DNA of 64,000 nucleotides. It comes from Lewinellaceae bacterium (GTDB taxonomy: Bacteria > Bacteroidota > Bacteroidia > Chitinophagales > Saprospiraceae). Under the pieces are notes generated by a model. It was not told the DNA's origin. It saw only the letters and a list, made by a program, of their open reading frames with translations, and searched no databases. The stretch lies in contig JADJOD010000006.1 in assembly GCA_016713985.1 (NCBI GenBank), positions 179,265 through 243,264 of the forward strand, read 5' to 3'. Shown here piece by piece: positions 47,978 to 57,731 of this stretch. Within the stretch, counting starts at the first letter, position 1; every line of letters starts with the position of its first letter. The position numbers and the translations under genes are program-made.

Positions 47978-48619
47978 CTAAATCTCGCCTTCCAACGCCT
48001 TGCGGATTACCTCCGCCTTGCTGTTTACTTCGAGGAGGCGATAAATGTTTTTGATATGGTCGCGCACCGTGTCAATGGAAATGCTCAGTTTGTCGGCAAT
48101 CAGTTTGTAACTCAGTCCGTCCACCAGCCCCTGCACGATTTGTTGCTGCCGGGGCGAAAGCAGGTCTTCCTCTTTGCGCTCTTTGGGCATAAAATGCTGC
48201 ACCACTCTGCGGGCAATGGACGGCGACATAAATGAGCCGCCGCGATGGATGGTGAAAACCGCTTCCTGAATGGTATTCAGCGGTGTGCGTTTGGAAATGT
48301 AGGAGCAGGCGCCCGAACACAAGGATTTAAAAATTTTGTCGTCTTCTTCAAAGGTCGTGAGCATCACAATGTCCGTATCCGGAAATTTCTGGCGAATATG
48401 CCGGATGCCTTCGATGCCTGACATGCCCGGCAGCCCGATGTCGAGCAGGAGCAGGTCAATTTTTGGCAAACGGGTCGCTTTTCCCATTTGTTCGAAGAAA
48501 TCCTCGACGCTGCCCGCCACTACTGCGAATTGCAGGGCAGGGTGTGTGCCGAGATAACTTTCTAGGCTTTCCCGGATGACCGGGTCGTCTTCGATGATGG
48601 CGAGATGAATGTTTTCCAT
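47978..48619 (-). CDS. NarL/FixJ-type response regulator
   Basis: A 213-residue regulator. The receiver domain (AIIEDDPVIRESL, phospho-acceptor Asp in LLLDIGLPGMSG, switch Lys in SYISKRTPL) is followed by a LuxR-type HTH (LSPRQQQIVQGLVDGLSYKLIADKLSISIDTVRDHIKNIY). It is partner of the Reg_prop kinase downstream. Confidence 0.93.
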   Translation of the reverse strand: MENIHLAIIEDDPVIRESLESYLGTHPALQFAVVAGSVEDFFEQMGKATRLPKIDLLLLDIGLPGMSGIEGIRHIRQKFPDTDIVMLTTFEEDDKIFKSLCSGACSYISKRTPLNTIQEAVFTIHRGGSFMSPSIARRVVQHFMPKERKEEDLLSPRQQQIVQGLVDGLSYKLIADKLSISIDTVRDHIKNIYRLLEVNSKAEVIRKALEGEI

Positions 48620-48815
48620 GATGGTAACTGTGGGCTGTCCGGTTAAAGCGGATTGCCGGTTTTGAAAAACACACCGGCAATGCCATGTTTGATACCGAGA
48701 GCAGCCGCTACTAAAAGAATGAGCAAGAATATCATTTTCAATTGATTTGGAGTGAATCAGGGCTGTCGTTGGGTGGCCATACAGTTGTTTTGGGCCTACC
48801 CCGGCAAACTCAAAC

Positions 48816-49424
48816 TCAGACTAATTGCTGCCGGCCAAAGTTTTTAACTTGCATCAACCTGCTGATTTTGTAGCCCAGAATATTGACAATCCCGATCAGG
48901 CAATCGCTGCGCCGACCGGTGAAAATAAAGGTCTGTTTTTCACGGATGCGGTCGGAATGGAGCAATTCACTTTTCCGCGAGGAGTTATACAGGGCAGCCA
49001 GGCGGGCCGAGTTGGTGCCGAATATCAGCCGTTGGCGACCATAAACCTGCAATGCAAACGCTACACAGAGCCAAACATACAGATTCTGCCAAAATTTATT
49101 GCGGACTACCGGGTCTATCCAGAAACAACACATCTCTGTCGCGTTGTTTGCTTGCCTGACTTGTTCGTACAAACGTTGGCGGGCTTCGTTGCCGGCAAAC
49201 ACCTCCAGGGTGCGCAGCACGGCGCCGCTGCCAAGCACGAACCCGCCGACCATCCGCCCGTTTCGGCGCACGGCAAAAACCCGGTTGGTTTCGTAATAAT
49301 CCCGCTGGACGACGAAGCCGGAGCACCGGACATATTCCCGCGAAAAAGTATCGATGTCTTGCGGGTCGGAGAGGGTCGAAAAAGAAAGAAACGGCAACAT
49401 TTCGGTTAATTTTAAAAGTTTCAT
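48816..49424 (-). CDS. Hypothetical protein, possibly acyltransferase-like
   Basis: A 202-residue protein. Its core (FAVRRNGRMVGGFVLGSG, then CCFWIDPVVRNKFWQNLY) resembles the strand-turn-helix layout of GNAT acetyltransferases, and GYKISRLMQVK ends it. The match is only in shape; no acetyl-CoA-binding R/Q-x-x-G-x-G/A loop is clear. It is a lone minus-strand gene. Confidence 0.55.
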   Translation of the reverse strand: MKLLKLTEMLPFLSFSTLSDPQDIDTFSREYVRCSGFVVQRDYYETNRVFAVRRNGRMVGGFVLGSGAVLRTLEVFAGNEARQRLYEQVRQANNATEMCCFWIDPVVRNKFWQNLYVWLCVAFALQVYGRQRLIFGTNSARLAALYNSSRKSELLHSDRIREKQTFIFTGRRSDCLIGIVNILGYKISRLMQVKNFGRQQLV

Positions 49425-49514
49425 TTGATAATATTTTTATTGCCGTACAAAGGTCGGGGCGAGTTGACCGCGGGAAAACCACATGAAAATGTGGGAGTAC
49501 TGCTACCGGTGGGG

Positions 49515-50339
49515 TTATTTCTTTACAGCCGCATCTTCGTCGGGTTTATCCGAATAATCTACCACCATACGCACGGATGCCTGTATCAGGTCGCCAGCGG
49601 CGCCTGACTCAGCGTATAATTTTTCCAGGTCCTTGCCGGCGTGTACTTTTTCAAAATACGATGTTGGATTCATATTGGTAATGTACTGCTCCATGTCGGC
49701 ATACAAGTCCACGGTGGCATTGAAATAAACATCAGCACTACCGTAGGGCAGCATTTTGCGCCAATACCCAACCGCTCATTTTACCGTCCTGGCAGCGGGC
49801 TTCATGGGCGGGTTTCCAGAGTTCGCGTTCCGTCCGCAAGTGGTCGCTCCGGGTAGCCCCTTCCGGGATGTCGAAGTAGTTAAAAACCACCACTTTGGAC
49901 TTGCTAATTTCCTTACCTGCGGCCATGTCTTCGTGCGCCCAGACCTCCGATTTCACGAGTGTTCTGATTTCCGGGGTGCGGTCCACCAGTGCCCGTTCCT
50001 CGGCGGTGAGGGCGAGAGCGAGATCGGCATCCAATTTTCGATATAGGCGGCGAGCTGCTTTTCTCCCAGAAGTTGATGCGGGTAACGTAAGTTGTACTCC
50101 ACGTTGCCTCCGGAAGGATATGCCACCTGGGTGGCTCCCAAAATTGACTTGCCGGCTTTATGTCTTCGCCTGATGGATTTTTTCCAGACCTTTTCCAATT
50201 TCAGGTACTCGTCGTGCATGCCCGGCTTCACTTTCATGTAGTCGAAGGCATAGTAGCCCTGTGGCTCCTGGGCCATAAGGAAGTTGTTGGAAAGGCAGCA
50301 CATGACCGCCAAAAGGATGGTTTTGATCATTGTTTTCAT
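49515..50339 (-). CDS. Exported hypothetical protein (two frameshifts)
   Basis: A signal peptide (MKTMIKTILLAVMCCLSNNFLMAQ) is followed by a region with YYAFDYMKVKPGMHDEYLKLEKVWK, which resembles dimeric alpha-beta-barrel (antibiotic-monooxygenase-like) strands. Losses near 50040 and 49750 shift the frame, and the restored protein has about 275 residues. The C-terminus ends in SDKPDEDAAVKK. The family is unknown. Confidence 0.65.
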
Positions 50340-50404
50340 TGTTGGAAAAAATTTAATCGTTAACTCTTTCATGTCAGTTTATTTTAAAAATGGGCAGATG
50401 GATT

Positions 50405-53063
50405 TCATTTAAACGTCCGCAACAGCCTTGCCAGGTCGGATGCTCCGTCTGCCGCCAAACTATCCAGCGAAGCTTCCATGGCTTGAACAGCCAATGGCGA
50501 CAGGTAACGCGCCAGGGGGATAACCGGCGTCACCCGTTCGGTTCTGCCTTCCACTTCAACTTCAACGGGTACCCGTTCGAGATTGATCTGAAAAAAAGCG
50601 TCGGCTGCATGTTGCAGATCCCAAAAATTATGGTCGTTGACGGCCGAGCGGATATTGCCGATCGTATTGGCCGGGGCCAACAGCTGGCTGCTCAGTTTAA
50701 TTTTGAGGTTAGTTGTAAATTGCGTTGGATCGGGATCGACCGTGCTGTTTTGAACCAGCACGGAGATGAATTTGATTTTTTGAAAAACAGAATCGCCGTT
50801 GCCGGCTGCGGCGTTTCTGATTCCGGTCAGTTCTTTCAACATGCCGGCAGCCACCCGGGCGCCGTAATTGTCGAAATAACCGGCGTCGACAAAGCTGCCC
50901 ACGCCTTCGATATGGCCGGCCGGGTTGATGTACGGAAAACTCGCGTTCAGCAGGTTGGCGGTGACCAGCGGAATCGTATTTTTCGGATCGGTTTTATAAA
51001 GGGTGTCCAGCAAATCCATTCCCAGGTAGCAGGTCATTTTTATACGAACCGGTGAAACCAACGCATGGCCGGCGCCCTGTACCTGAGTCGCATTGATCAT
51101 GAGCAAGGGTTGCACATCCGGCTTCAGGCGGGTATTGTCGTCGTACCAAAACTTCAAAAAGGGCTCTTTAAACGCATTTGTCCGGCCGGGTGCAAGCATA
51201 CTGCCCAGTTTGTTGCCCCACTCCTGTTCTAATTGTTTGCCCCTGTCGTGGCTCAGACGGAGCCCCAACACATCCTGCACCAGGTCGGCACCCAGCAACA
51301 GGGTCAGGGAAGAGGAGAGATAATTTTCCAAAAACATATTCCTCGACACATCCTCCATGTCGCCCGAAGCCACGCCGCCTTGTTTCATGGCAAAAAAAGT
51401 GGAATTGCCGGTGGTACCGCCCGAGGCCCCCGTCAGGGCAAACAAGTGTTGGCTGTAATAACCGGGAATTTGGTTCTCTAAATACCCATGTACGCGCGAG
51501 GTCCAAAAGGCTGCCCTCGAACCGCCGCCTTCCGCCGACACAATCAGCACGGGAAAAGAATCATCCGGATGCGCGGCCAACCAGGCCCGAATCGAATCTT
51601 CCCGCTGCATGACCCAGGCTTTGAAATACGCTTCGAGCGACAGGCGCTTATCGGGGTTGTACGTATTTTCCAAATACCTGATCTCGTGGTGGCGGGCGCT
51701 GTTGGTAAGGCTGGAGACGGCAAAAATCGCTACGAACAGGAATAACACGGCGTAAATGCCCCGGCGCATGCCCCAAAAACGGATGATATAGAGTATGGTC
51801 AAATAGAAAACAAAAGAGAGGTTAGCACACACCAGCGGGTTCATTTCTTGCGAAATACTGGGCGCCAGGTTGAGCAGGACGAACACCAGCGACAAAAGGG
51901 CGGCCAATATGCCCAGCGGGAACCGGATGTTGCTGTCGAATCGGAGGTAAGGAATACTTTTCCGGCAGATGGCAAATACCAGAAAGGATATGCTGATCAG
52001 AAAAGAGCCGAGCAGCAGATAAGCCAGGTCGTCCATTCCCCCTTTCATCGTCAACATCAGCGCGGCGAGTACAAGCCCGACGGCGGCGAAGTAGTACAGC
52101 ACCCGCTTGCCAAGGCGGTTGTGGACCCAGCTGTTGAACCGGAAGGCGGTAGTCTGGTTCCCCACCAATAAATTGAGTAAATAGAGCGATCCCAGGATTG
52201 CCGCTACCCAGTTGGCGGGAATATTCCAGGGAAACTTCGAGGACACTTCATTGCCGACATTGAGTATGCCCAGTGTTACCAGCAGCAACATGGCTGTGGA
52301 CAGGATGCGTGGTATCCTTTTTTCAAAATATTTGAGGCGCCAGTATTCGAGTTTTTTACTCAGGAGCCCGTCTTCCTTTAACAGCTCTTCCAGCGTTTCG
52401 TCGTCGCCCTTTTTCCAGACTTCCAGCGCATGCGGGTTTTCTTTCAGCAGGGCTTCGAGGGTTTCGTCTTCATCTTGTATCAGGGTGTCCAGAATTTCGT
52501 CGAACCCTTTTTCCCAGGCATCGCGGGCATTGTTGTTGTATTTCAACAAGGCTTGCAGGGTTCTTTTTTCGCCTTTCAGCCATGCCAGGGTTTGGTCGTC
52601 ACCTTTTAACAGCACCTTTAGCGCATCGTCGTCGTCCTTCAACAAGGCATCCAGTGTTTCGTTTTTTTGTTTTAACAGGGCTTTCAGGGACGCGCTGTTT
52701 TGGGAGCCTTTAAAAAACGATCCCCATGCTTTGGCTTCTCTCGCCATCCGGCGTTGGTCCGTATAAAAATACCGGGGCAAATACCAACAGAGGCCGGCCA
52801 ACGTCACCAGGCTGGCAAAAAACAAAATGATCTGAATATGGCTCTCCTGGTTGATGGTCAGCAGCAGGTCTTTCGCCTGCGGGAAGGTCCAATAAAACAA
52901 ATACACAATGATCAATAAAACGATGGAAAAATATTGACCATCGCCGCTTCCCCAGCAGCGCCAGACGGTTGGTCAGGGTCTCGAAAAACCGCAGGAGCCT
53001 GTCCGCATTTCGTTGCACAAAGGGTTGATTGGCGGTTTGCTGTTTTGCATTTACGATTTTCAT
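50405..53063 (-). CDS. Membrane patatin-like phospholipase with 11-residue repeats (frameshift)
   Basis: The best N-terminus is MKIVNAKQQTANQPFVQ at 53063; a T lost near 52930 moves it into the long frame. A first membrane helix is followed by ten tandem 11-residue repeats (LDALLKDDDDA type, coded at 52367-52687) and then ~8 membrane helices. The C-terminal catalytic region has the oxyanion loop SAEGGGSRAAF, nucleophile GASGG in ALTGASGGTTGN, and the dyad Asp in VDAGYFDNYGA. These are the patatin-like phospholipase features, so it probably cleaves membrane lipid acyl chains. The restored length is about 886 residues. Confidence 0.8.
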
Positions 53064-53159
53064 GGTTTTGTTTTTTAATGCATTGGCCGTTGGATGGTCG
53101 TAAAGACTGTGCATTTATCAATGGTTTCTGTTAAGCCGGTTTCCGAGCACCCAATTCGT

Positions 53160-54058
53160 TTAATAGCCCGTGGTATGCCCCTGTGTGATATGTGCCGCGC
53201 TCGAATAGTCGGGCAATTCCATCAGCAGGCGGTGCAATTCGGGCAAATGATAAAAAGGCACTCCCGGGTAGAGGTGATGCTCCAGGTGATAGCCCACGTT
53301 GTGCGGAGCGATAAAAAAGGATTCCAGCCAGTTCGGTTTTACGCTACGGGTTGAATTCAGGGCATGCTCATACGCCAGGTCTCCGAAATGCTCGGCAACG
53401 CTGCGTATGTATTGAAACATAAAAAAAGTGGATAGATAGGGCACGATCCAATACAACAGGTAATATTTCCATCCGCCGAACACGGTGAGCGCAGTGAATA
53501 ACATTGCATTGAAACCCAACTGAATCCATTTGTTGTCCTTCGCGGGATCAGTCGCTTTTTTCTTGCCGCCGAACCGTTTCAAAAACCAAAAGGCATCCAT
53601 AATACCCTGGTATAAAAACAGGTAGGAAAGCACCCTGAGCAGAAATTCCAACTTGGATTTTGGAAAAGTGTAGGCTCCTTTCCCCAGTTTGGCCACCCAG
53701 TCGGGGTCGTTGTCCGAATTCAGGTGCGATTTCTCCGGTAGGTATCCACCGTGGGAATGAAGTAAGTGGCCGCAGATTGGTCAACAGGTCGTTCCAGTTT
53801 CGGTTTTTAAAAACCGGTGTCTGGACCAAAGGCCAAGCCGCATTCTGGCGCTGATTGAATTACTGCTCCGACATAAAAAAAGGGCGACTGGAAGTATTCG
53901 GCAGCGAAAATTCCGGCGAAAACAAGCCCCCAATTGAGCAGTATGGCGCCGGCATGGCGAAAGGGATTGGTTTTGAACAATCGCTTGAAGGCTCCGGCGT
54001 CCAATTGTTTGTCCCATGCCTGCTCATCAATATTTTTCAAATCGCGATGATTTTTCAT
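53160..54058 (-). pseudogene. Fatty-acid desaturase remnant
   Basis: The C-terminal 178 residues are good desaturase: two membrane helices, RSVAEHFGD and the last His box HNVGYHLEHHLYPG. The N-terminal third starts MKNHRDLKNIDEQAWDKQ. Between them at least three frame changes occur, and where the first His box and second His box should be (near KNRNWNDLLTNL and LNSDNDPDW) no H-x-x-x-H or H-x-x-H-H can be read in any frame. This goes beyond homopolymer error, so the gene is probably inactive. Confidence 0.75.
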
Positions 54059-54143
54059 GGCGGTGATTTTGTTGTGTAGCCACGTCAATGGCCATGAATT
54101 TCAAATCCCGGAGAAGTGGTATGGCCCACACTGCCGGATATTT

Positions 54144-55556
54144 TCAATTGACCTTCCTGATTCGAATCCTGCAAATGGCGTCGCTCGTTCCGCCCAAGGA
54201 CACCTCGTATTGGAAATTGCCGTCAAAAAATGTCTTGAAACCATCTTCGGAATAGTTTTTTTCACTTTTGCCAAACCCGTCCTGACCGTTGTCGAATTTG
54301 AAATAATTGGACTGATTCGGCGGGGTGACGATCCGGAAGCGCCGGGTTATGCCATCGTGTTTGAGACTGATGGTGACATCGCAGCCTGCTCCGACCGCTT
54401 CGAATCCCATTTCGTAATGGGTCGCTTCGGGGTTTTGCCGTTTGAAATCGGGAGAGGGCAGCAACTTGCTGCCATGCGCCTTGTCGAAAGCGCCGTGTTC
54501 CACATTGAAGTTTACGTCAAACGTGGTTTCCGTGCCGTTTTCGATGCTGACCAACAAATCGTTTCGGTCGGTTTTGCCGTCGTCTTTTGCCAGTTGGTTC
54601 AGGTTTGTTTTCCCGAAAACAACCTCGTCGCGGGTATTTTCCTCATTTGAAACGGTGACAGCAACATCGATATGGCCTGCAACCGGAAAATGGTCCGAGG
54701 TCGGAATGACCGCCCTCGGCCTGGCAGACTGATAGGTGAAAACCGGTACGACGCCCGTCGCAACGGGCAACGCTGAAGTGAAAATATAATCGAGTCGCTG
54801 GCGGAGAGCGGCATCACCGGCGGCAAACGTTTTGATGAGGGGATTTTTCGTGCCGTCGTAGGTAAAACCGGGGTCTGTAGCCGCCGCAGCATGGAGTTTC
54901 CGGTAGATGTCGGTAAGTCCCGCGCTTCTCATGGCTGGCAACAGCAGCTGCTGGTATTCCGCAGTGGGTTTGGCATCGCTGTCTTCTGCGATCACGTTCA
55001 AATCTCCCATCAAAATGATGCTGTCGCTACTGCCAGTTTTCAGGTTGCTGACCCGCCGGGCCAGTTGTTGGATGTTGTCTGCGCGTGCGGCCTTGTCGTT
55101 CGGCGCCTCTCCCGATTGGGTATGCGCCAATATCACCAACACCCTTTTTGGCTGGTCTGCCGGCTGAATTACCGCACTGAGGATACCTTTTTGGCTCAGG
55201 TCGTCGAAGCCGTTCAGGCTGTTGAATGCTTCAAAAGATGGTTGCTCTAAGGCAACTTTGCTCAACAACAGCAGGCCGTCGCCCATTTGCAGGGAACTGG
55301 TTTTGTTAAAAAATGAAAAGGGGTATTTGGCTTTGACTTTGTCAATGATTTTTTTCTTGGAAGCATCCGCCCAGACTTCCGTGAGGCCGATTACGTCGGC
55401 ATCTATAGACCTGCTGTTGATGTGACCGATAATGGCATCGAGGCGTGCCTGGTCTTCGAACACAAGGGGATTGCCCAAAAACCTCTGAAGAGCCGGCAAC
55501 AGAGTTGTACCGATCCCATCGAACAGATGGGTATTGTATATCAGGACATTTACCAT
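54144..55556 (-). CDS. Endonuclease/exonuclease/phosphatase-family protein with C-terminal beta domain
   Basis: A 470-residue protein from the ATG at 55556. Residues 1-300 are an EEP hydrolase: metal-binding Glu60 in IGLTEVWAD, LAHTQSGE, Asp185 and Asn187 in MGDLN, and His289 in TSDHFPV. This matches the DNase I/sphingomyelinase-type active site. Residues ~316-470 form a separate beta-rich domain (NDLLVSIENGTETTFDVNF, SNYFKFDNG, GFKTFFDGNFQYEVSLGGTS). That domain is repeated as the whole of the next gene upstream. No signal peptide. The substrate, nucleic acid or phospholipid, is not clear. Confidence 0.83.
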   Translation of the reverse strand: MVNVLIYNTHLFDGIGTTLLPALQRFLGNPLVFEDQARLDAIIGHINSRSIDADVIGLTEVWADASKKKIIDKVKAKYPFSFFNKTSSLQMGDGLLLLSKVALEQPSFEAFNSLNGFDDLSQKGILSAVIQPADQPKRVLVILAHTQSGEAPNDKAARADNIQQLARRVSNLKTGSSDSIILMGDLNVIAEDSDAKPTAEYQQLLLPAMRSAGLTDIYRKLHAAAATDPGFTYDGTKNPLIKTFAAGDAALRQRLDYIFTSALPVATGVVPVFTYQSARPRAVIPTSDHFPVAGHIDVAVTVSNEENTRDEVVFGKTNLNQLAKDDGKTDRNDLLVSIENGTETTFDVNFNVEHGAFDKAHGSKLLPSPDFKRQNPEATHYEMGFEAVGAGCDVTISLKHDGITRRFRIVTPPNQSNYFKFDNGQDGFGKSEKNYSEDGFKTFFDGNFQYEVSLGGTSDAICRIRIRKVN

Positions 55557-55618
55557 GGTGGTGTATTTTTTTTGATGATGGAAAAATGGCAAGAAATCCG
55601 GAAGGCCTGAGCCATGAC

Positions 55619-56134
55619 CTAAATTTCCCTGATCAGCACCTTGCATACTGACGGGCTGGTTCCAGTGATGGATATTTCAAATTCAAAATGGTCGTCGGTA
55701 AAGGTTTTGAACCCGTTGCTCGAATAGTTATTATCTCCCACCAAAGGGACCATGGCGCTGAACTTGAAATAATTTTCCTTATTGACAGGTGTGACACCCG
55801 TAATGAAGTAAAACCTGTTTTTTGCCGTGCAAAAAAGTGTCAGCACCACATTGCAACCCGCCCCGGCTGCTTGGAAACTCAGTTCGTAGTCGGAGGCTTT
55901 GGGGTGCCCGCCCTCCTCAAACTTCAATCCACTCAGTCTGCTGCCGTGGTTGGAATCATCATGAAAATGTCCATGGTCGGCCCTGAAATTGACATCAAAA
56001 TCAAATTCGGTCCCGTTTTCGATGACGAATACCAGGTCGTTGCGGTCGTTGGTGGCAAAGCCGGCAATAATGTTGGTAAGGTCAGCAATGTTAAAATCTA
56101 CATTAGCGCTGGCTGAGGTGCTTGGTTTGGCCAT
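55619..56134 (-). CDS. Stand-alone copy of the EEP C-terminal beta domain
   Basis: A 171-residue protein. From residue 15 it aligns with the C-terminal ~155 residues of the adjacent hydrolase: NDLVFVIENGTEFDFDVNF / NDLLVSIENGTETTFDVNF, AAGAGCNVVLTL / AVGAGCDVTISL, ENYFKFSA / SNYFKFDN and NGFKTFTDDHFEFEISITG / DGFKTFFDGNFQYEVSLGG. There is no signal peptide. The shape faintly recalls actinoporin-like or aegerolysin-like lipid-binding folds, but that is a guess. It is upstream of the hydrolase in the same operon (62-bp gap). Confidence 0.75.
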   Translation of the reverse strand: MAKPSTSASANVDFNIADLTNIIAGFATNDRNDLVFVIENGTEFDFDVNFRADHGHFHDDSNHGSRLSGLKFEEGGHPKASDYELSFQAAGAGCNVVLTLFCTAKNRFYFITGVTPVNKENYFKFSAMVPLVGDNNYSSNGFKTFTDDHFEFEISITGTSPSVCKVLIREI

Positions 56135-56559
56135 TGTTTTAAAATTTCAAGGTGAAAGAAAAGCGTTCAGGTGTTCCACAGAAATAGTTGATGGGGGAAG
56201 CCATTTGGTTCTGTGTGTACAGGCTGTTTGTTACTCCTGACAGTGCAAAGGTTCGGGGAATCCGAAGGGGCTTCAACCACATGATGATGTGGGCGGTCGG
56301 GATTCAAGCGCAATGAAGCGGAGCGCAAAGAAGGTAAGCAGGTCTTTCAACCTGAAAACCTGTTGCAAAGGTCAGCCGCCCGAAAACGGCGTGTAAGCGC
56401 GGAAACACCCCGTTTTTGCAAATCGCGTGTTTCTGCGGGAAAGACCGCGTAGAAAATACCTGTTTTTGCGCCTGATGGCGCAGAATATTTTGGGGAAAGG
56501 ATAAATTGTGGCATTTTTGAATACAATCTTTCGTTCACTTCCTCAACTCTTCAACTGAC
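56135..56559. other. Gene-poor gap containing repeat copy 2
   Basis: No convincing gene is seen in this divergent gap. It contains the second copy of the ~115-bp repeat; the remainder shows nothing I could interpret. Confidence 0.6.
56352..56467. repeat. Dispersed ~115-bp repeat, copy 2
   Basis: Same sequence and orientation as 44065-44177 with a few differences (for example CCCGAAAACGGCGTG for CCCGGAAACGGCAGG). The two copies bracket about 12.2 kb of accessory genes. Confidence 0.93.
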
Positions 56560-57018
56560 ATGAACTGGAAATTGAATACCTGGACCCTGCTCTTCGCCCT
56601 CTCCCTCGCGACGCTGGTTTACCTGAATACCTGCGGCCACAAAAACTCTCTGCCCTTGCCCAGCCCTGTTAGCAACTGCCAGCCCGACTCCATACCGTTG
56701 GATACCGCAGAAAAGTACATGATAAGGCATACGGCGTGGGCGGGCTACCTGGCCCAACACAAAGACACCGCCCGGCACTACCAGGTTAAAAACCCCGATG
56801 TGATGTTATTTGAACTGGATTCCTGCGAACTGGCCGAAATGGTGACCTATGCACACCATGGAAAAGTATGGGCCGTTTTGTCGGTAAATAAGGATTCACT
56901 GATTGACCTGATTTTCTGGGATCACAACCCGAAACTCAAAGGCACTCATACCATCCGGGCTTTCGATTTTTCAAAACCGTGTCCGCCCACATGTGATACC
57001 AATGAGTTGACCCATTGA
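56560..57018 (+). CDS. Hypothetical anchored protein
   Basis: A 152-residue protein with a hydrophobic N-terminus (LNTWTLLFALSLATLVYLNTC) and then a polar domain. LNTCGH after the hydrophobic stretch resembles a lipobox only weakly. The C-terminus has CPPTCDTNE, similar in style to CPPNCPDDD in the protein at 47315. It starts a four-gene plus-strand set that ends in a kinase and a response regulator. Confidence 0.65.
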   Translation: MNWKLNTWTLLFALSLATLVYLNTCGHKNSLPLPSPVSNCQPDSIPLDTAEKYMIRHTAWAGYLAQHKDTARHYQVKNPDVMLFELDSCELAEMVTYAHHGKVWAVLSVNKDSLIDLIFWDHNPKLKGTHTIRAFDFSKPCPPTCDTNELTH

Positions 57019-57050
57019 CAATTCATTCATACGGAATCATCATTCGCTTT

Positions 57051-57731
57051 ATGCTGTCCGTCAAAGAAATATTATTGCTGTTTGCAGATACTGCCCAGGT
57101 TGTTCTTGGAGCAAGCGTATTGATGTATGTCATCCGGTTTCGACATCTTCCTGTGGAGTCTAAAGTACTTGGTGTATTTCTCGTTGTTGATTTGCTCACA
57201 GAGTTGCTCGCTGGATGGTTGCATGCAAGGCATACCAACAACCTGCCCCTGCTTCACATCTACACCCTGCTGGAGTTTGTTTCGCTATCGTTGTTTTATC
57301 GGGCAGTGTTCGCGTCGCAGGTTGGGTTTCAGCGGTATTTCTGGTTCTTCGTTGGGGTGGTTTCCGCATTAGTTGTCGCCAATTCCATTTTTCTGGAGCC
57401 GCCTACTGGGTTCAACAGCAACGCCAAGACGCTGGTGCAAATCACCCTGATGGGATACGCCGTTTATTATTTTTTCAATGCCTACGGCAAAACGGATTTT
57501 TCAAAACCGCGCCATCTGGCGCAAGGGTTGGTGAACACGGCGGTACTGTTGTACAATGCGGGCAGTTTGTTTATTTTTATGTTTGCCAAAATTTTGCAAT
57601 TGAACAAGGTGGGCCTGAAAGCGCAACATGGCTTTTGGATGTTCAACGCCTTGTTGTTCCTGATTTTTCAACTATTGGTGTTCATCGCAATATGGAAAGC
57701 AGCTTTCAGGCAAACGAAGTCCTCCTCCTGA
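57051..57731 (+). CDS. Seven-helix membrane protein
   Basis: A 226-residue protein from the ATG at 57051 (MLSVKEILLLFADTAQVV) with seven predicted membrane helices, separated by short loops. No family name is known to me. Its last 40 bases overlap the start of the kinase gene, so it is tightly coupled and could be the kinase's sensing partner. Confidence 0.75.
   Translation: MLSVKEILLLFADTAQVVLGASVLMYVIRFRHLPVESKVLGVFLVVDLLTELLAGWLHARHTNNLPLLHIYTLLEFVSLSLFYRAVFASQVGFQRYFWFFVGVVSALVVANSIFLEPPTGFNSNAKTLVQITLMGYAVYYFFNAYGKTDFSKPRHLAQGLVNTAVLLYNAGSLFIFMFAKILQLNKVGLKAQHGFWMFNALLFLIFQLLVFIAIWKAAFRQTKSSS

Noticed and set aside
52916..53159. Separate small gene upstream of the patatin-like gene
   Set aside because: Its sequence (from MKIVNAKQQTANQ) joins the lipase frame after one missing T, so it is the true N-terminus.
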